A stretch of DNA of 64,000 nucleotides, taken from assembly GCA_029263715.1 (NCBI GenBank), contig JAJUFP010000010.1, positions 1-64,000 on the forward strand. Direction: 5' to 3'. Numbering within the stretch: the first letter of the stretch is position 1; every line of letters begins with the position of its first letter. The stretch comes from Nitrososphaera sp. GTDB taxonomy: Archaea > Thermoproteota > Nitrososphaeria > Nitrososphaerales > Nitrososphaeraceae. The notes under the pieces are model-generated. The model worked only from the letters and a program-made list of their open reading frames with translations. It did no database searches and was not told the origin of the DNA. Positions 1 through 9,273 of this stretch are shown in pieces. A program made the translations under genes and the position numbers.

Positions 1-610
1 ATCCTTTCATCGTTGCCCGATCCTTTCCACACCATGAATAGTTTGTCGTTGTATACGGCTATAGAAGGGCTTTGGCTTGTCCATACATTAGGTATCTGTT
101 GCTGATCTGCCCAGCTAGTGAAACCATGTATTGAAGAGAAAAAGATCCTTTCATCGTTGCCCGATCCTTTCCACACCATGAATAGTTTGTCGTTGTATAC
201 GGCTATAGAAGGGCTTTGGCTTGTCCATACATTAGGTATCTGTACCTGACCACCCCAGCTATTGCCATCGCTCGATGCTGTAACCCAGATCCTTTCATCA
301 TTACCCATTCCTTTCCACACCATGATGAGCATGCCAGCGTATACTGCCATAGAAGGCCCAGTACTGGTCGCAACTCCCGGTATCTGTTGCTGAGGAGCCC
401 AGTTGCTGCCATCGTACGTGGTAAACCATATTGTCTCATCGTTGCCCATTCCTTTCCACACCATGAATAGTTTGTCGTTGTATACGGCTATAGAAGGGCT
501 TTGGCTTGTCCATACATTAGGTATCTGTTGCTGATCTGCCCATCTATTACCATCGTACGTGGTAAACCATATTGTCTCATCGTTGCCCGATCCTTTCCAC
601 ACAAGGAATG
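1..610. repeat. Tandem 141-144 bp coding repeats
   Basis: The motif CCTTTCCACAC recurs at 22, 166, 310, 451 and 592, giving spacings of 144, 144, 141 and 141 bases, all multiples of three. Long stretches between copies 1, 2 and 4 are nearly identical at the DNA level, including synonymous positions, which points to recent duplication or gene conversion. The repeats lie within the M19-like gene and keep its frame open. Confidence 0.9.
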
Positions 611-2189
611 CCATATCGGGAAGACGAGGTGGTGGATTGGTGCATTTTTCCCATACCTGAACATATCCTTCTGCTGAATTTAGAAGTGGTTCTAGTTCAG
701 CATCTGTGAGGCCCAAGGCTCTGAAATCGGCGATCAGATCGGGGAGCATTCCAACATGGGCAAGCCCATCGACATTAATATCAAAGATCTTCTGTCCAAC
801 TACGCTATGGAGTAGCATAACTCCACTTGCATCCGCAACAAAAGGATAGACGACTTTGTTCATATGTGATGTCTTACCACCGCCAGGACAAGCGTCCGGT
901 CCGAATCTGGGTCCTGGAAGCCCGGCAAACCCGTTGAAGTCTGTCCCGATGCCAACTGGACCGCCCTTCATTTTTGATACCGCGTAAAGATATGCCTGCA
1001 CAACGGTCTCGGAGCTATTGCCGCAGCCGTGAGTAACAACGGTTCCTCCATCACCACTGTCAAAAGTATCGACTTGAGCAAGTTTGCCTTGGTGTGGGAT
1101 GATTGCAACCATGCCGCCAAGTGCGCGTATTCGCTCAATCTCTGATGGCAGAAGCTGTCCTTCATGGCGCTTGTCGCCGTGGTTAATCTCGTTGAAGCCG
1201 GTGTGGCCTGAAACTACAGGGTAGTTTTTCTTTTCGGCAATATCGAGTATGTCTGAACGTGACTTGAAGGATGTGTGGTCAACATCGATTATCATCCCGC
1301 GAGCCATCATTTCGGTGATCAAGAATTTCCCAAGTGTTGTCAGTCCTTTCACATTCTTCCGGCCTCCCCTATACTCATAATAAAAGGGCGAACCGCTAGC
1401 GTCCTCAGTAGTCATTTTGTAAGGCTTCTTAATTGCCAAGATATAGTTATCGGGATCGCCTATGTCTGGATCATACTGCAATTCTTTGTCATACGCTGCT
1501 CCTCCAAATGCGTTATCCGCGAAGTGAATCGGGAATATGTGTCGCACGCCAAGATTGTAATACACATTTAGTTCACGGCGGACATCATCGATGGTCAATC
1601 TATTCGTCAAGTAGCTCCCGAACAAGTAATCTACTTCGATGCCGAGAACGACCGCTAGCTTACCCTCAGCCATCACTGCTCGCGCTTCCGCTGGCGTCTT
1701 GACAATGCGATACCACCCCTTGCCAGGTCCTCCATACTTCTGATCAATGTATTCCTGCATCTTATAGGCGCCTTCTATCTGGTATCGGACAGCCTCCATG
1801 TCGCTGCAGGTACGGCCGGGAGCCTTATCGACGATGTTGCACATGAACTCGTTGTTGACCGCCAGCATCACCATTAGCCGGAGGCCGCCCTGTACGGCTC
1901 GATATAGCCAGTCCTCATACACAGACTGATGAGTATAACTATCCCAGCGCGGCCATCCATCGAATTCCGGGTAACCACCTATCTTGTGGCCGAGGCGAAA
2001 ATGCCCGTACACTGAGGACATAACTTTATCGATGGTGTCACCCGTACCTCCATTCCCATGAGCAAAGATACAATGTGGTAGCGCTTGAGAAATATCACCA
2101 TAGCACGCACCAAATAATGCCCCGCCACCCCCAAAGCCGAGATGGGCAAACTGGTGATTATGAATGTCGGCAAATCCTTTGATTGGCAT
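1..2189 (-). CDS. M19 membrane-dipeptidase-like metallohydrolase with C-terminal WKG repeats (3' end outside window)
   Basis: Reading the minus strand from the ATG at 2189 gives an unbroken frame of about 729 codons running off the left edge, so the C-terminus is missing. The N-terminal ~530 residues carry M19/renal-dipeptidase landmarks: DIHNH at residues 8-12 (metal-binding HxH; M19 usually has HxD), GIEVDYLF, HIFPIHFADN, MIIDVDHTS and GIGTDFNG. From about residue 531 there are five copies of a 47-48 residue unit (VWKGxGNDE...W...QQIP...PSIAVYNDKLFM), probably beta-propeller or lectin-like blades. The family hydrolyses dipeptides or related amides with two metals; the repeats suggest binding to a surface or glycan (inference). 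There is no obvious signal peptide. The architecture looks bacterial and may be acquired. Confidence 0.75.
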   Translation of the reverse strand, partial: MPIKGFADIHNHQFAHLGFGGGGALFGACYGDISQALPHCIFAHGNGGTGDTIDKVMSSVYGHFRLGHKIGGYPEFDGWPRWDSYTHQSVYEDWLYRAVQGGLRLMVMLAVNNEFMCNIVDKAPGRTCSDMEAVRYQIEGAYKMQEYIDQKYGGPGKGWYRIVKTPAEARAVMAEGKLAVVLGIEVDYLFGSYLTNRLTIDDVRRELNVYYNLGVRHIFPIHFADNAFGGAAYDKELQYDPDIGDPDNYILAIKKPYKMTTEDASGSPFYYEYRGGRKNVKGLTTLGKFLITEMMARGMIIDVDHTSFKSRSDILDIAEKKNYPVVSGHTGFNEINHGDKRHEGQLLPSEIERIRALGGMVAIIPHQGKLAQVDTFDSGDGGTVVTHGCGNSSETVVQAYLYAVSKMKGGPVGIGTDFNGFAGLPGPRFGPDACPGGGKTSHMNKVVYPFVADASGVMLLHSVVGQKIFDINVDGLAHVGMLPDLIADFRALGLTDAELEPLLNSAEGYVQVWEKCTNPPPRLPDMAFLVWKGSGNDETIWFTTYDGNRWADQQQIPNVWTSQSPSIAVYNDKLFMVWKGMGNDETIWFTTYDGSNWAPQQQIPGVATSTGPSMAVYAGMLIMVWKGMGNDERIWVTASSDGNSWGGQVQIPNVWTSQSPSIAVYNDKLFMVWKGSGNDERIFFSSIHGFTSWADQQQIPNVWTSQSPSIAVYNDKLFMVWKGSGNDER

Positions 2190-2946
2190 TTAGGGGGTCA
2201 GAATACGATGATTTATTTAACCATTCTGGCTTAGTTTGCGGCTCTTAACCACAATCATTATTAGGTATGCGATAAACCACTTCCTGTCTGCCTCCATTGA
2301 TGTACAACAAGAATAATTTTAGCCAGTTCCATATGTGCTGCCTGTCACAATTCTGTCTACGATGTGGTAAATGATCATCGACACATTCCGTCCCATATTT
2401 TATGTGCTATATGAACCTCTATCAGAGTCGAGTTCAGTACCATACACCCAATGTTGTAATTGGAGCTATCGGCAGATGTCATTGTACTATCTAAAACCTT
2501 CGGTGAATATCGCCTTCCTACCATCCTATTTCGAATCTGTTTGAAGAAATAGGAACAAGAAGCATCTTTCTTTGGATAAATGTATCATCAGAGACATGAA
2601 TCTAGGTAGGCTAATAGGTTATCCATAGCCAATAGTCATAACCATCTATCTGGAACTATAATATAGATACAACCTGTATCTGATTATAGCTGGGTCTGCC
2701 CTAATGCAAATCATGCGTGAGCAATGAATAGTAAGGACATGCCTATCTGTATGGATTGCACTAACAGAACTGGCGGAAGAAAGAGATGTAATCTACCAGC
2801 ACATCACCTCACTTAGAACTCATATGCATCACTGAATTCAGTTCTAATACCGGAGTTTCAGATCCACCATTAGCTAACGTCGGTCGATCATTTTGTAAAC
2901 AAGCGTAAGCTAGGATTTTGTTATACTTTTTGCTAATGAGCTTTGC
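2190..2946. other. Intergenic region, no gene seen
   Basis: About 750 AT-rich bases. I see no open frame with coding character, no tRNA and no clear repeat. A TATA-like TTATACTTTT lies near 2920-2930, shortly before the next gene. Confidence 0.5.
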
Positions 2947-3237
2947 ATGGAATCCGCGCTGGTGGTACCGCAACCCCGTCTGATAGAATACCCAAACGAC
3001 CTGTCAGGATGCGACTTTGTGGATATTGGAGGCAAGCACCTGCTGTACCTGTGCTCGCACAGCGATGGCGGAAGGGCGTTTATAGTGGTGCTGGGGTTCT
3101 ACTGCGGACAGAAAGAAGACATCGTAGTCAAGGACCTTATTGAGCCTGTGGAGGAAGCAAGCAGGCATTCTGTAATAGAAGTGCTGTCAAGGTCCCTGAC
3201 GCCGGAATACTCTGACGCACACGTCTTCTTCCTTTAA
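2947..3237 (+). CDS. Hypothetical protein, 96 aa
   Basis: I do not recognise a family. The ATG at 2947 gives a 96-residue, mildly acidic, probably cytosolic protein, with GGKHLLYLCSHS and AFIVVLGFYCG segments suggesting a small beta-rich fold. A TATA-like element (near 2920-2930) sits about 22 bases upstream. It is monocistronic. Real-gene status rests on codon composition and the promoter. Confidence 0.55.
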   Translation: MESALVVPQPRLIEYPNDLSGCDFVDIGGKHLLYLCSHSDGGRAFIVVLGFYCGQKEDIVVKDLIEPVEEASRHSVIEVLSRSLTPEYSDAHVFFL

Positions 3238-3374
3238 TTTTTCTGAGCCATCCAAACTTGAGGCATCGTAGTCGTCAAATTTTCTTGAGATCGGCCTGAT
3301 GTTCGGTTAACCTCACACAAAATATCCGATAAATTATAATCTTTATCCCTGCAACCATAGGCCAAGGGAAACAA

Positions 3375-3653
3375 GTGTCCGAAGCATGGTTCCATGCAAC
3401 AAGCATGGTTCTGATCCTTGCAGCTGCGGCTATACCGGTCTACTTAACCTTCAGGCTGAAGGGAAAGCTTCGGATCCTGGCTGCAATGTTCTCCGTCTTT
3501 ATGGTGATGCATAGCGGATACCACATACTTGGAACCACCGGCTATGTGTCGTTGGGCGAAAATGTGTTTGAGCCTGCGTCGGTTGTTGCACTGGTCCTGT
3601 TTGGATTGTTTTTCCTGAAAATCAGTAGGAGGCAGGCGGCAAATGCAGCTTGA
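3375..3653 (+). CDS. Small integral membrane protein, 92 aa
   Basis: GTG start at 3375. The protein has three likely membrane segments (about residues 8-26, 32-52 and 65-82) separated by short basic loops and ends in a basic tail. No motif assigns a function. Its last bases overlap the next membrane gene by 11 nt, so the two are translationally coupled and probably form one membrane unit. A TATA-like AAATTATAATC lies near 3334-3344. Confidence 0.6.
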   Translation: MSEAWFHATSMVLILAAAAIPVYLTFRLKGKLRILAAMFSVFMVMHSGYHILGTTGYVSLGENVFEPASVVALVLFGLFFLKISRRQAANAA

Positions 3654-3969
3654 CTACATCATGACGATCGTAACGTTGGTCCTGTTGTTGGTGGCCGTCT
3701 CGATCTTTGCGGTTCTTGCCGCCAGGTCCAAAAATATCAGGAGCTTCCAGTTCCAGCTTTCTGTATTTATTCTGATCTGGATTGCCAGCGAGCTGGTGGA
3801 AACCTTACACGAGCTGTTCTTACTTCAGTTAGGCTGGATTGAAGATTATGGCTACTTTATCCACATAGGATCGATGGTCTTTATTGCCGTGATGTTGTGG
3901 GTTCGATTCCAGCATTCAAGGACCAGTTTGAGAGAGATGCTGGGCAGCGAGAAGGACGCTGCGTCATGA
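3643..3969 (+). CDS. Small integral membrane protein, 108 aa
   Basis: Starts inside the end of the preceding membrane gene. It has a strongly hydrophobic N-terminal segment (residues 5-27), a second at about 40-62 interrupted by acidic residues (SELVETLHELF) and a third at about 72-90, then a charged cytoplasmic tail. The size and layout resemble its neighbour, so this may be a diverged pair. Function unknown. Confidence 0.6.
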   Translation: MQLDYIMTIVTLVLLLVAVSIFAVLAARSKNIRSFQFQLSVFILIWIASELVETLHELFLLQLGWIEDYGYFIHIGSMVFIAVMLWVRFQHSRTSLREMLGSEKDAAS

Positions 3970-3975
3970 CAGGAT

Positions 3976-4344
3976 TCATTTTTCTTCAGAAAAGTCAAGG
4001 GAAAAGAAACGCTCGGCCGTCTTGGCCATCGTATCAACGTTCTGCTCGGCCTCTACGAAGGTATTTCCATACTCGTATTTTACAGCCATTGATCTGAGTG
4101 TGCTTCTAAACAGGCTAGATTTCTTGCCGTCTTCGGTAAGCTGGATTCGTTCAACTATCAACAAGCCGCCATCTAGCATCCACCTGATCTTGCGGTATGT
4201 CGTGGTATACGGGATTCCTGTCTCTTTTATGATGTCGTTGGCCGACTTTGCGTGAAGCATTGCAGATTCCAGTATAGCCATTACCTCTTTGTCTGCTAAG
4301 GCAGAGAGAATAGCCCTTTTGAAAGCGTCGTCCTTGATTATCAT
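3976..4344 (-). CDS. Winged-helix transcriptional regulator (ArsR/MarR-like)
   Basis: About 122 residues from the ATG at 4344. A start at 4422 is possible, but a TATA-like ATAATATAC at about 4384-4392 lies inside that extension and fits the shorter form. The middle carries a helix-turn-helix with the pattern SANDIIKETGIPYTTTYRKI followed by a wing (LIVERIQLTEDGKK). The gene is divergent from the NTPase-ABC-peptidase operon starting at 4569, so it may regulate that operon (inference from position). No ligand-binding domain is visible. Confidence 0.75.
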   Translation of the reverse strand: MIIKDDAFKRAILSALADKEVMAILESAMLHAKSANDIIKETGIPYTTTYRKIRWMLDGGLLIVERIQLTEDGKKSSLFRSTLRSMAVKYEYGNTFVEAEQNVDTMAKTAERFFSLDFSEEK

Positions 4345-4568
4345 CCTTGGATTTTGTTCTTCGGTAGTGATCCTGTCAACAAAGTATATTATGTCTTCTA
4401 CGCAATTCTTTGAAAATAGCAAAAGGATTTCGGTGAAATCTCACATTATTTATGACGCGCCTGTCATCATTGTGCAGGGCCTCTCCGTTAATCCTGAATT
4501 CCAGTGCTGAATTCCATGGTTGGAATTCGTGTACTTTGATTATATCACAAGGATTCAAGACTACAGCA

Positions 4569-5621
4569 ATGCAAGGATTGCAAAGCAGTGAAACAAGACT
4601 CCAGCTTGGAATTGACGACGAGACGTTCAAGTGGTCTTGGGCCTGCAGAATACTTGGCCGGTTCAATTACAATTTAGACATGTCAACTGATGCCCCTAGA
4701 GCAGGGGATCTAGGCCTCTTTCGGGTCAAGAATATAGGATATCACAGCACCATAGTATGCACCAATAACAAGAAACTTCGAATCTACGATGGTGATCAGT
4801 TTGTGGGGGTTTTTGGGAACCGTTACGCCACGGACGCGTTAGAAGGCGAGGTCATCAGCCTTGAAAACCTGAGTTTGCTTACTGCGGCCGGGATGGCGGG
4901 TACTGTAAAATCCAAGCACCGGGGGTTTGGCAAGACCACCGACGTTGAATTTGTGGGGTATCTGTCCGACGATGATGGAAGACGCGTAAATCTAAAGGAA
5001 TTGAAATTCCAAAAGACAGACGCAGTAGCCAAGCCAAAGAACCTGGTGATCGTGGTCGGGACCGGGATGAATTCCGGCAAGACGACCTCCGCCAGGCTTT
5101 TGATAAAGTCCCTATCTGATAGAAAACTGCGGGTGGCAGCATGCAAGCTGACTGGAAGCGTATCTAACCGCGACCAGGATGAAATGCGGTCTGCCGCTGC
5201 GGCGATTACCATAGACTTTAGCGATTACGGATTTCCGTCCACGTATCTGTGCCCAAGGCAGGAATTGCTGGACCTGTTCAACACCATGATATCGGATTTG
5301 CTAAAGGCAGATCCGGACATCATCGTTATGGAAATAGCCGACGGCGTACTTCAACGCGAGACAGCCATGCTGATAGAAGACCCATCCATCAAGGACGTAA
5401 CAAGAGGCATCATTCTATCGGCAGACAGCAGCACGTCGGCGTTGTATGCCACTGAAGTCTTGAAGAAGGCAGGCCACAGCATTGTTGCCGTGACTGGAAG
5501 CATTACATCGGCGCCGCTGTTCGTAAAGGAGTTTAAGCAGTCCAGCGACATCCCGGTGCTGCCGTCCTTCAAATCCGGCGACAAACTGGCCGATGCGGTC
5601 ATTCGGTTCATAAACGGTTGA
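4569..5621 (+). CDS. P-loop NTPase, DUF1611-like
   Basis: 350 residues from the ATG at 4569, which lies about 28 bases after a TATA box (GATTATATC, 4536-4544), consistent with a leaderless message. An N-terminal beta-rich region (residues 1-155) precedes a P-loop domain with Walker A GTGMNSGKT at 164-172. Downstream VMEIADG and ILSADSSTSALYATEVL resemble the DUF1611/dethiobiotin-synthetase type of NTPase. It is the first gene of an operon with an ABC exporter (9 bp gap) and an M14 peptidase. DUF1611 proteins are poorly characterised, so I assign no substrate. Confidence 0.65.
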   Translation: MQGLQSSETRLQLGIDDETFKWSWACRILGRFNYNLDMSTDAPRAGDLGLFRVKNIGYHSTIVCTNNKKLRIYDGDQFVGVFGNRYATDALEGEVISLENLSLLTAAGMAGTVKSKHRGFGKTTDVEFVGYLSDDDGRRVNLKELKFQKTDAVAKPKNLVIVVGTGMNSGKTTSARLLIKSLSDRKLRVAACKLTGSVSNRDQDEMRSAAAAITIDFSDYGFPSTYLCPRQELLDLFNTMISDLLKADPDIIVMEIADGVLQRETAMLIEDPSIKDVTRGIILSADSSTSALYATEVLKKAGHSIVAVTGSITSAPLFVKEFKQSSDIPVLPSFKSGDKLADAVIRFING

Positions 5622-5630
5622 ATACTCCAG

Positions 5631-7433
5631 ATGAAAGATAGCCCGGAAACCATCTCGCCTATCAAGTATGTTCTAAAACGGCTGAAAAAAGACAGACTGA
5701 AGCTAGCAGCGGCTATTTTCTGGTCCATACTTTTCGTAATAGTTCCGATGCAGATACCCATACTGACCGGCGCCTTGATAGACGAGATCGGAGGTCATGC
5801 CAGCCCTAACGGCAGGCTGAACATATTTGGCGTAATCAACCCGGCGGGACCGGAAGATGTCATCAATTTCACGGTCATCGGCCTGGCCATCGTTGCTGTA
5901 TTGTATGGGATCTCGGCGTATTTCCGCACCCTGACTCTGGCCAAGGTCAGCCGGCATTTTGTGGTTGAATTGCAGAAATCTCTGGTAAAGAAGGTCGAGT
6001 TCCTATCTTTAGATGTGCATTCCAAGTACGGTTCAGCAGATCTTTTGAACCGCGCGATACTTGACACCCAGTCGCTTAGAACGTTCATTGAAAACAGCGT
6101 CGTCAAGACAGTGGTCAAGGTAACCCAGATGGCCTTTCCGCTTGCTATGCTGTTTGTGATTGATCCCTTCCTTGCGGCCCTGGCAGCTTCCGTGCTCCCA
6201 GTGCAATTGGTAATAACCAAAAGACTGCAGAAAAAGCTGTACAACAGCTCCAGGAAGGGCAGAAGGGTGCGATCCAAGATGACATCGGCTATAAAAGAAG
6301 GGTTTGACGGCATCGAGTCCATACAGACGGCTAGGGCCGAAGAATATTCGACCAAAAAGATTTTTGATCTGGCCGACCGCGTCGAGGAGAACCAGATCCG
6401 AACGCAGAAATTTGTTGGGATCACCATGGGCGTTGTTTGGACCCTGACCACCGTTGGCCTGACCCTGATCTGGTGGCAAGGTGGCACGAAGGTTCTGGCC
6501 GGCGAGATGAGCATAGGCAACCTGGTGGCCTTTACCGGCTTTGCCCTGTTCGTTTACCAGCCGTCACGGAACTTTACCAAATCCCTGAATGTTTACCATA
6601 AAGGCGTTGCTGCAGCCGAACGGATCCAAGAGATTCTGGACAAACCCTCATCAATACAGGATGCTCAAAACGCTGTTAAAGTGGACGTGAACAATGCAGA
6701 GATAGAATTCAAAGGCGTCCGGTTTGCTTATCCGAGAAAGGCTGCCACAAAGCAAGAGACCCTAAAAGGCATCAGCATGCGCATACAGCCAAACAGCCTG
6801 ACCGTCATCGTCGGACGAAACGGCTCTGGAAAAAGCACCATTCTAAAATTAATAGCCAGGCTGTTTGACCCAGCCCAGGGGCAGGTGCTGATAAATGGCA
6901 GGGACGTCCGAGAGATCAAGCTTGATTCCCTTCGAAGTCAGATAGCCACCGTGCCGCAATCTCCAGTCATATTCAGCGGGACGGTCTTTGAAAACATCGC
7001 CCTTGGCGCGGAAAATGCCACCGAAGATGCGGTGCGGGAAGCCTGCCGCCTGGCTAACGCCATGGAGTTCATTGGCGGATTAAAGAAGGGTCTTGACACA
7101 AAGCTTGGACAGCGCGGCACAACCCTGTCTGGAGGTCAGGCACAGAGAATCGCCATCGCCCGGGCGCTGGTCCGGGGGCCGAAGGTGCTGCTTTTAGACG
7201 AGCCCAGCTCTTCTTTGGATTCAAGGTCTGAGGCGGCCATAATATCTGCCTTGGAGAGTTTGAAGAAGCAGATGACAATTGTACTTGTTGGCCACAATAT
7301 CAGGGCAATAAGCGAGGTTGCCGACAGGATAATTGTTCTGGATGATGGCAAGATAGTGCAGGATGGCACTCATCGCGAACTTGTAGCCGAGTCTGGAGTG
7401 TACAGCACTTTATATTTTGGAGAATCTGTCTAA
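5631..7433 (+). CDS. ABC exporter, fused membrane and ATPase domains
   Basis: 600 residues, the usual length of a half-size type IV exporter (MsbA/LmrA-like). The membrane domain spans residues 1-330, with hydrophobic segments near 25-48, 82-100, 163-195 and 265-310. The ATPase domain has Walker A GRNGSGKS (395-402), Q-loop VPQSP (441-445), signature LSGGQ (499-503), Walker B VLLLDEP (519-525) and H-loop His555. No C39 peptidase domain is fused. Its TAA stop overlaps the ATG of the M14 peptidase gene (TAATG at 7431-7435), which implies coupled translation. It probably exports a peptide or lipid; the cargo is not evident. Confidence 0.9.
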   Translation: MKDSPETISPIKYVLKRLKKDRLKLAAAIFWSILFVIVPMQIPILTGALIDEIGGHASPNGRLNIFGVINPAGPEDVINFTVIGLAIVAVLYGISAYFRTLTLAKVSRHFVVELQKSLVKKVEFLSLDVHSKYGSADLLNRAILDTQSLRTFIENSVVKTVVKVTQMAFPLAMLFVIDPFLAALAASVLPVQLVITKRLQKKLYNSSRKGRRVRSKMTSAIKEGFDGIESIQTARAEEYSTKKIFDLADRVEENQIRTQKFVGITMGVVWTLTTVGLTLIWWQGGTKVLAGEMSIGNLVAFTGFALFVYQPSRNFTKSLNVYHKGVAAAERIQEILDKPSSIQDAQNAVKVDVNNAEIEFKGVRFAYPRKAATKQETLKGISMRIQPNSLTVIVGRNGSGKSTILKLIARLFDPAQGQVLINGRDVREIKLDSLRSQIATVPQSPVIFSGTVFENIALGAENATEDAVREACRLANAMEFIGGLKKGLDTKLGQRGTTLSGGQAQRIAIARALVRGPKVLLLDEPSSSLDSRSEAAIISALESLKKQMTIVLVGHNIRAISEVADRIIVLDDGKIVQDGTHRELVAESGVYSTLYFGESV

Positions 7434-8731
7434 TGTCGTACAACCTGGTGGATACCTCCGGCGAACATTCTGCTTCAGAAGAGATAATCGGTCTTTCAGA
7501 GCAGCAGCGGCCGCTGACTGTCAGATTCCTTGGGCGAACAGACTCGCCACTACGCGTGTTTATCATGGCCGGCCAGCATGGAGACGAGCGGTACGGGCGC
7601 AAGGCCGTCAACAGGCTTGTAAAGGTCTTCTCGCAGCCAGGCAAATTCGAATCCAGATTCCCGCATATCCAGCTTGCTGTTCTGGAAAATGCTAATCCAG
7701 ATGGAGCGGCCAAAAGAACCAGGAATAACGCCATTGACATCGACTTGAACCGGGATCATTTGCTTTTGGACAGCAAGGAGAACAGGGCCATCCACGGGTT
7801 TGTTGGCTCCTGGAAGCCACATGTGATCGTTGACGTCCACAATTTCCCATCAAGGAGAAAACACCTGCTTCAAAAGGACCGCGTAATCTATTACGATGTT
7901 TTTGTAGACGTACCGACGAACCCGGCAGTCCAGCTCTCGATAATCAAGGATCAAATTTCAGACATCGTCCAGCAGGTCAAGTCCGAGTTATCAAAACACG
8001 GATTCAGTTGCGAACGGTACACCATCGTCCAGACGTCAGGAAAGGCCCGGCACAGCACTCCAGACATTGTTGATGCCAGGAATTTCCTGGCCCTGAGGTA
8101 CAGCGCACTTGCTATATTGCTGGAAGGGCGGAGCCCAACCCGCGAAGATGGAAGCGGCGGAAGAAAGCACATAGTCAAGGCGCAGTATCGCGCTGTTCTT
8201 TCTGTTCTGAGGCAGGTTCAGTCGTACCGAAAACAACTGGTCAAGTCGGACAGACCAGCTGCAAGAATTCCGATAAGATCCAAGTATGTGCTTTCCGGCC
8301 ATCCACTAGAGATGATTTTTAGAAATCCAAAAACCAATGATCTGGATTCGGTGATACTTGCAGAATATACCCCGGATCTTTTGGTCACAAAGTACGTAGA
8401 CCTTCCAAAGGCCTATGCAGTACCCTTTTCCAAGACCAGGACCATAGAGATCCTCAGCAGACATGGCTTTTCATTTACGCGGTCTGATGCGGTGGAGCCT
8501 GTAGAATACTATGTGCCCCGTATGCTGAAAAAGCCAAAGATCAGAACCGGAGAGAGATCGTTAAAGGATTATGCGATATTCCCCGTGGGCCAAAAGGGCG
8601 GCAGCGTCCTGGTCTTGATGCTTGAGCCAAGATCCAAGTACGGCCTTTATCGGTACCCGGATCTAAAGTTGGAGATAGGCTTGGAAGCAGGATATCCGAT
8701 CCTAAGAATCAGACATAACATGCTGTTGTAA
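7433..8731 (+). CDS. M14-type zinc carboxypeptidase / aspartoacylase-like hydrolase
   Basis: 432 residues. Zinc-site pattern of the M14 superfamily: GQHGDE (His49, Glu52) and VDVHNF (His136). Substrate-binding DLNRDH (Asn106-Arg107) and LLEGR (candidate catalytic Glu near residue 244) also fit. The C-terminal ~150 residues form an extra domain of unknown role. No signal peptide, so it acts in the cytosol. It is the last gene of the operon and overlaps the exporter stop codon by one base, which suggests that it trims or activates what the exporter moves (inference). Confidence 0.75.
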   Translation: MSYNLVDTSGEHSASEEIIGLSEQQRPLTVRFLGRTDSPLRVFIMAGQHGDERYGRKAVNRLVKVFSQPGKFESRFPHIQLAVLENANPDGAAKRTRNNAIDIDLNRDHLLLDSKENRAIHGFVGSWKPHVIVDVHNFPSRRKHLLQKDRVIYYDVFVDVPTNPAVQLSIIKDQISDIVQQVKSELSKHGFSCERYTIVQTSGKARHSTPDIVDARNFLALRYSALAILLEGRSPTREDGSGGRKHIVKAQYRAVLSVLRQVQSYRKQLVKSDRPAARIPIRSKYVLSGHPLEMIFRNPKTNDLDSVILAEYTPDLLVTKYVDLPKAYAVPFSKTRTIEILSRHGFSFTRSDAVEPVEYYVPRMLKKPKIRTGERSLKDYAIFPVGQKGGSVLVLMLEPRSKYGLYRYPDLKLEIGLEAGYPILRIRHNMLL

Positions 8732-8787
8732 TTTATGAAATCGCCGTAAGCAGATATCTTTTATTGTTATTACGGCTATAATATCCA

Positions 8788-9273
8788 ATGACCCTAGAAA
8801 TTACGAGGGACAGATTCGGTTCTATCGTCAATTTCTCTAGAGGTGCTTTCCTCAACCGGTTAGCAGACATACACATTGAATGGCACATGTCCAACGCAAT
8901 AGACGGCTCACCGATTGGATTTCTGTCCTTTCACAGGGAGATGATAAGGTACAACAGATGGAATCTGGCCAACAACAACCTTCGACCGATGCGCGTGGCA
9001 TTCAACTTTTCAGAGATTGCAGAGATCATGCCATGGGATTCGTCCATCCTAAATGCAAGCAGCGCAAGGGGGTTTTCCAGGGCAGTGGAAAGGTGGCACA
9101 ACGTTTTTCACAACAGCGCGGCAGAATCAGGATGGGCGGATTTTGAAAACCCGCGGCTGAATATCCGCGACGGCAGATTCTGGAGGTTTCACAAATTCCT
9201 CAACAACAGATTCAGCCAATGGCTGAGGGAAAACGATCTGAGGTATTCAGAAATAGACCACGAGTCGGTTTAA
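8788..9273 (+). CDS. Mini tyrosinase-like type-3 copper protein (candidate)
   Basis: 161 residues. Six histidines occur in the order of a type-3 copper centre: His29 and His33 (HIEWH) and His49 in FLSFHRE, matching the tyrosinase CuA FLPWHR block; His104 and His108 (HNVFH) and His135 in FWRFHKF, matching the CuB HxxxH and FWLHH blocks. It is much shorter than usual tyrosinases (about 250-300 residues) and CuA spacing is atypical. No signal peptide. If active, it would oxidise phenols with O2. A tyrosinase is known from a marine Nitrosopumilus. The assignment is mine from motif order; a non-enzymatic helical protein remains possible. Confidence 0.5.
   Translation: MTLEITRDRFGSIVNFSRGAFLNRLADIHIEWHMSNAIDGSPIGFLSFHREMIRYNRWNLANNNLRPMRVAFNFSEIAEIMPWDSSILNASSARGFSRAVERWHNVFHNSAAESGWADFENPRLNIRDGRFWRFHKFLNNRFSQWLRENDLRYSEIDHESV

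Noticed and set aside
968-1165. Short minus-strand frame and several plus-strand frames within 200-2170
   Set aside because: They are shadows of the long M19-like frame that runs unbroken from 2189 to the window edge with family motifs.
5795-6520. 241-codon minus-strand frame
   Set aside because: Antisense to the membrane domain of the ABC exporter; no own promoter or motif.
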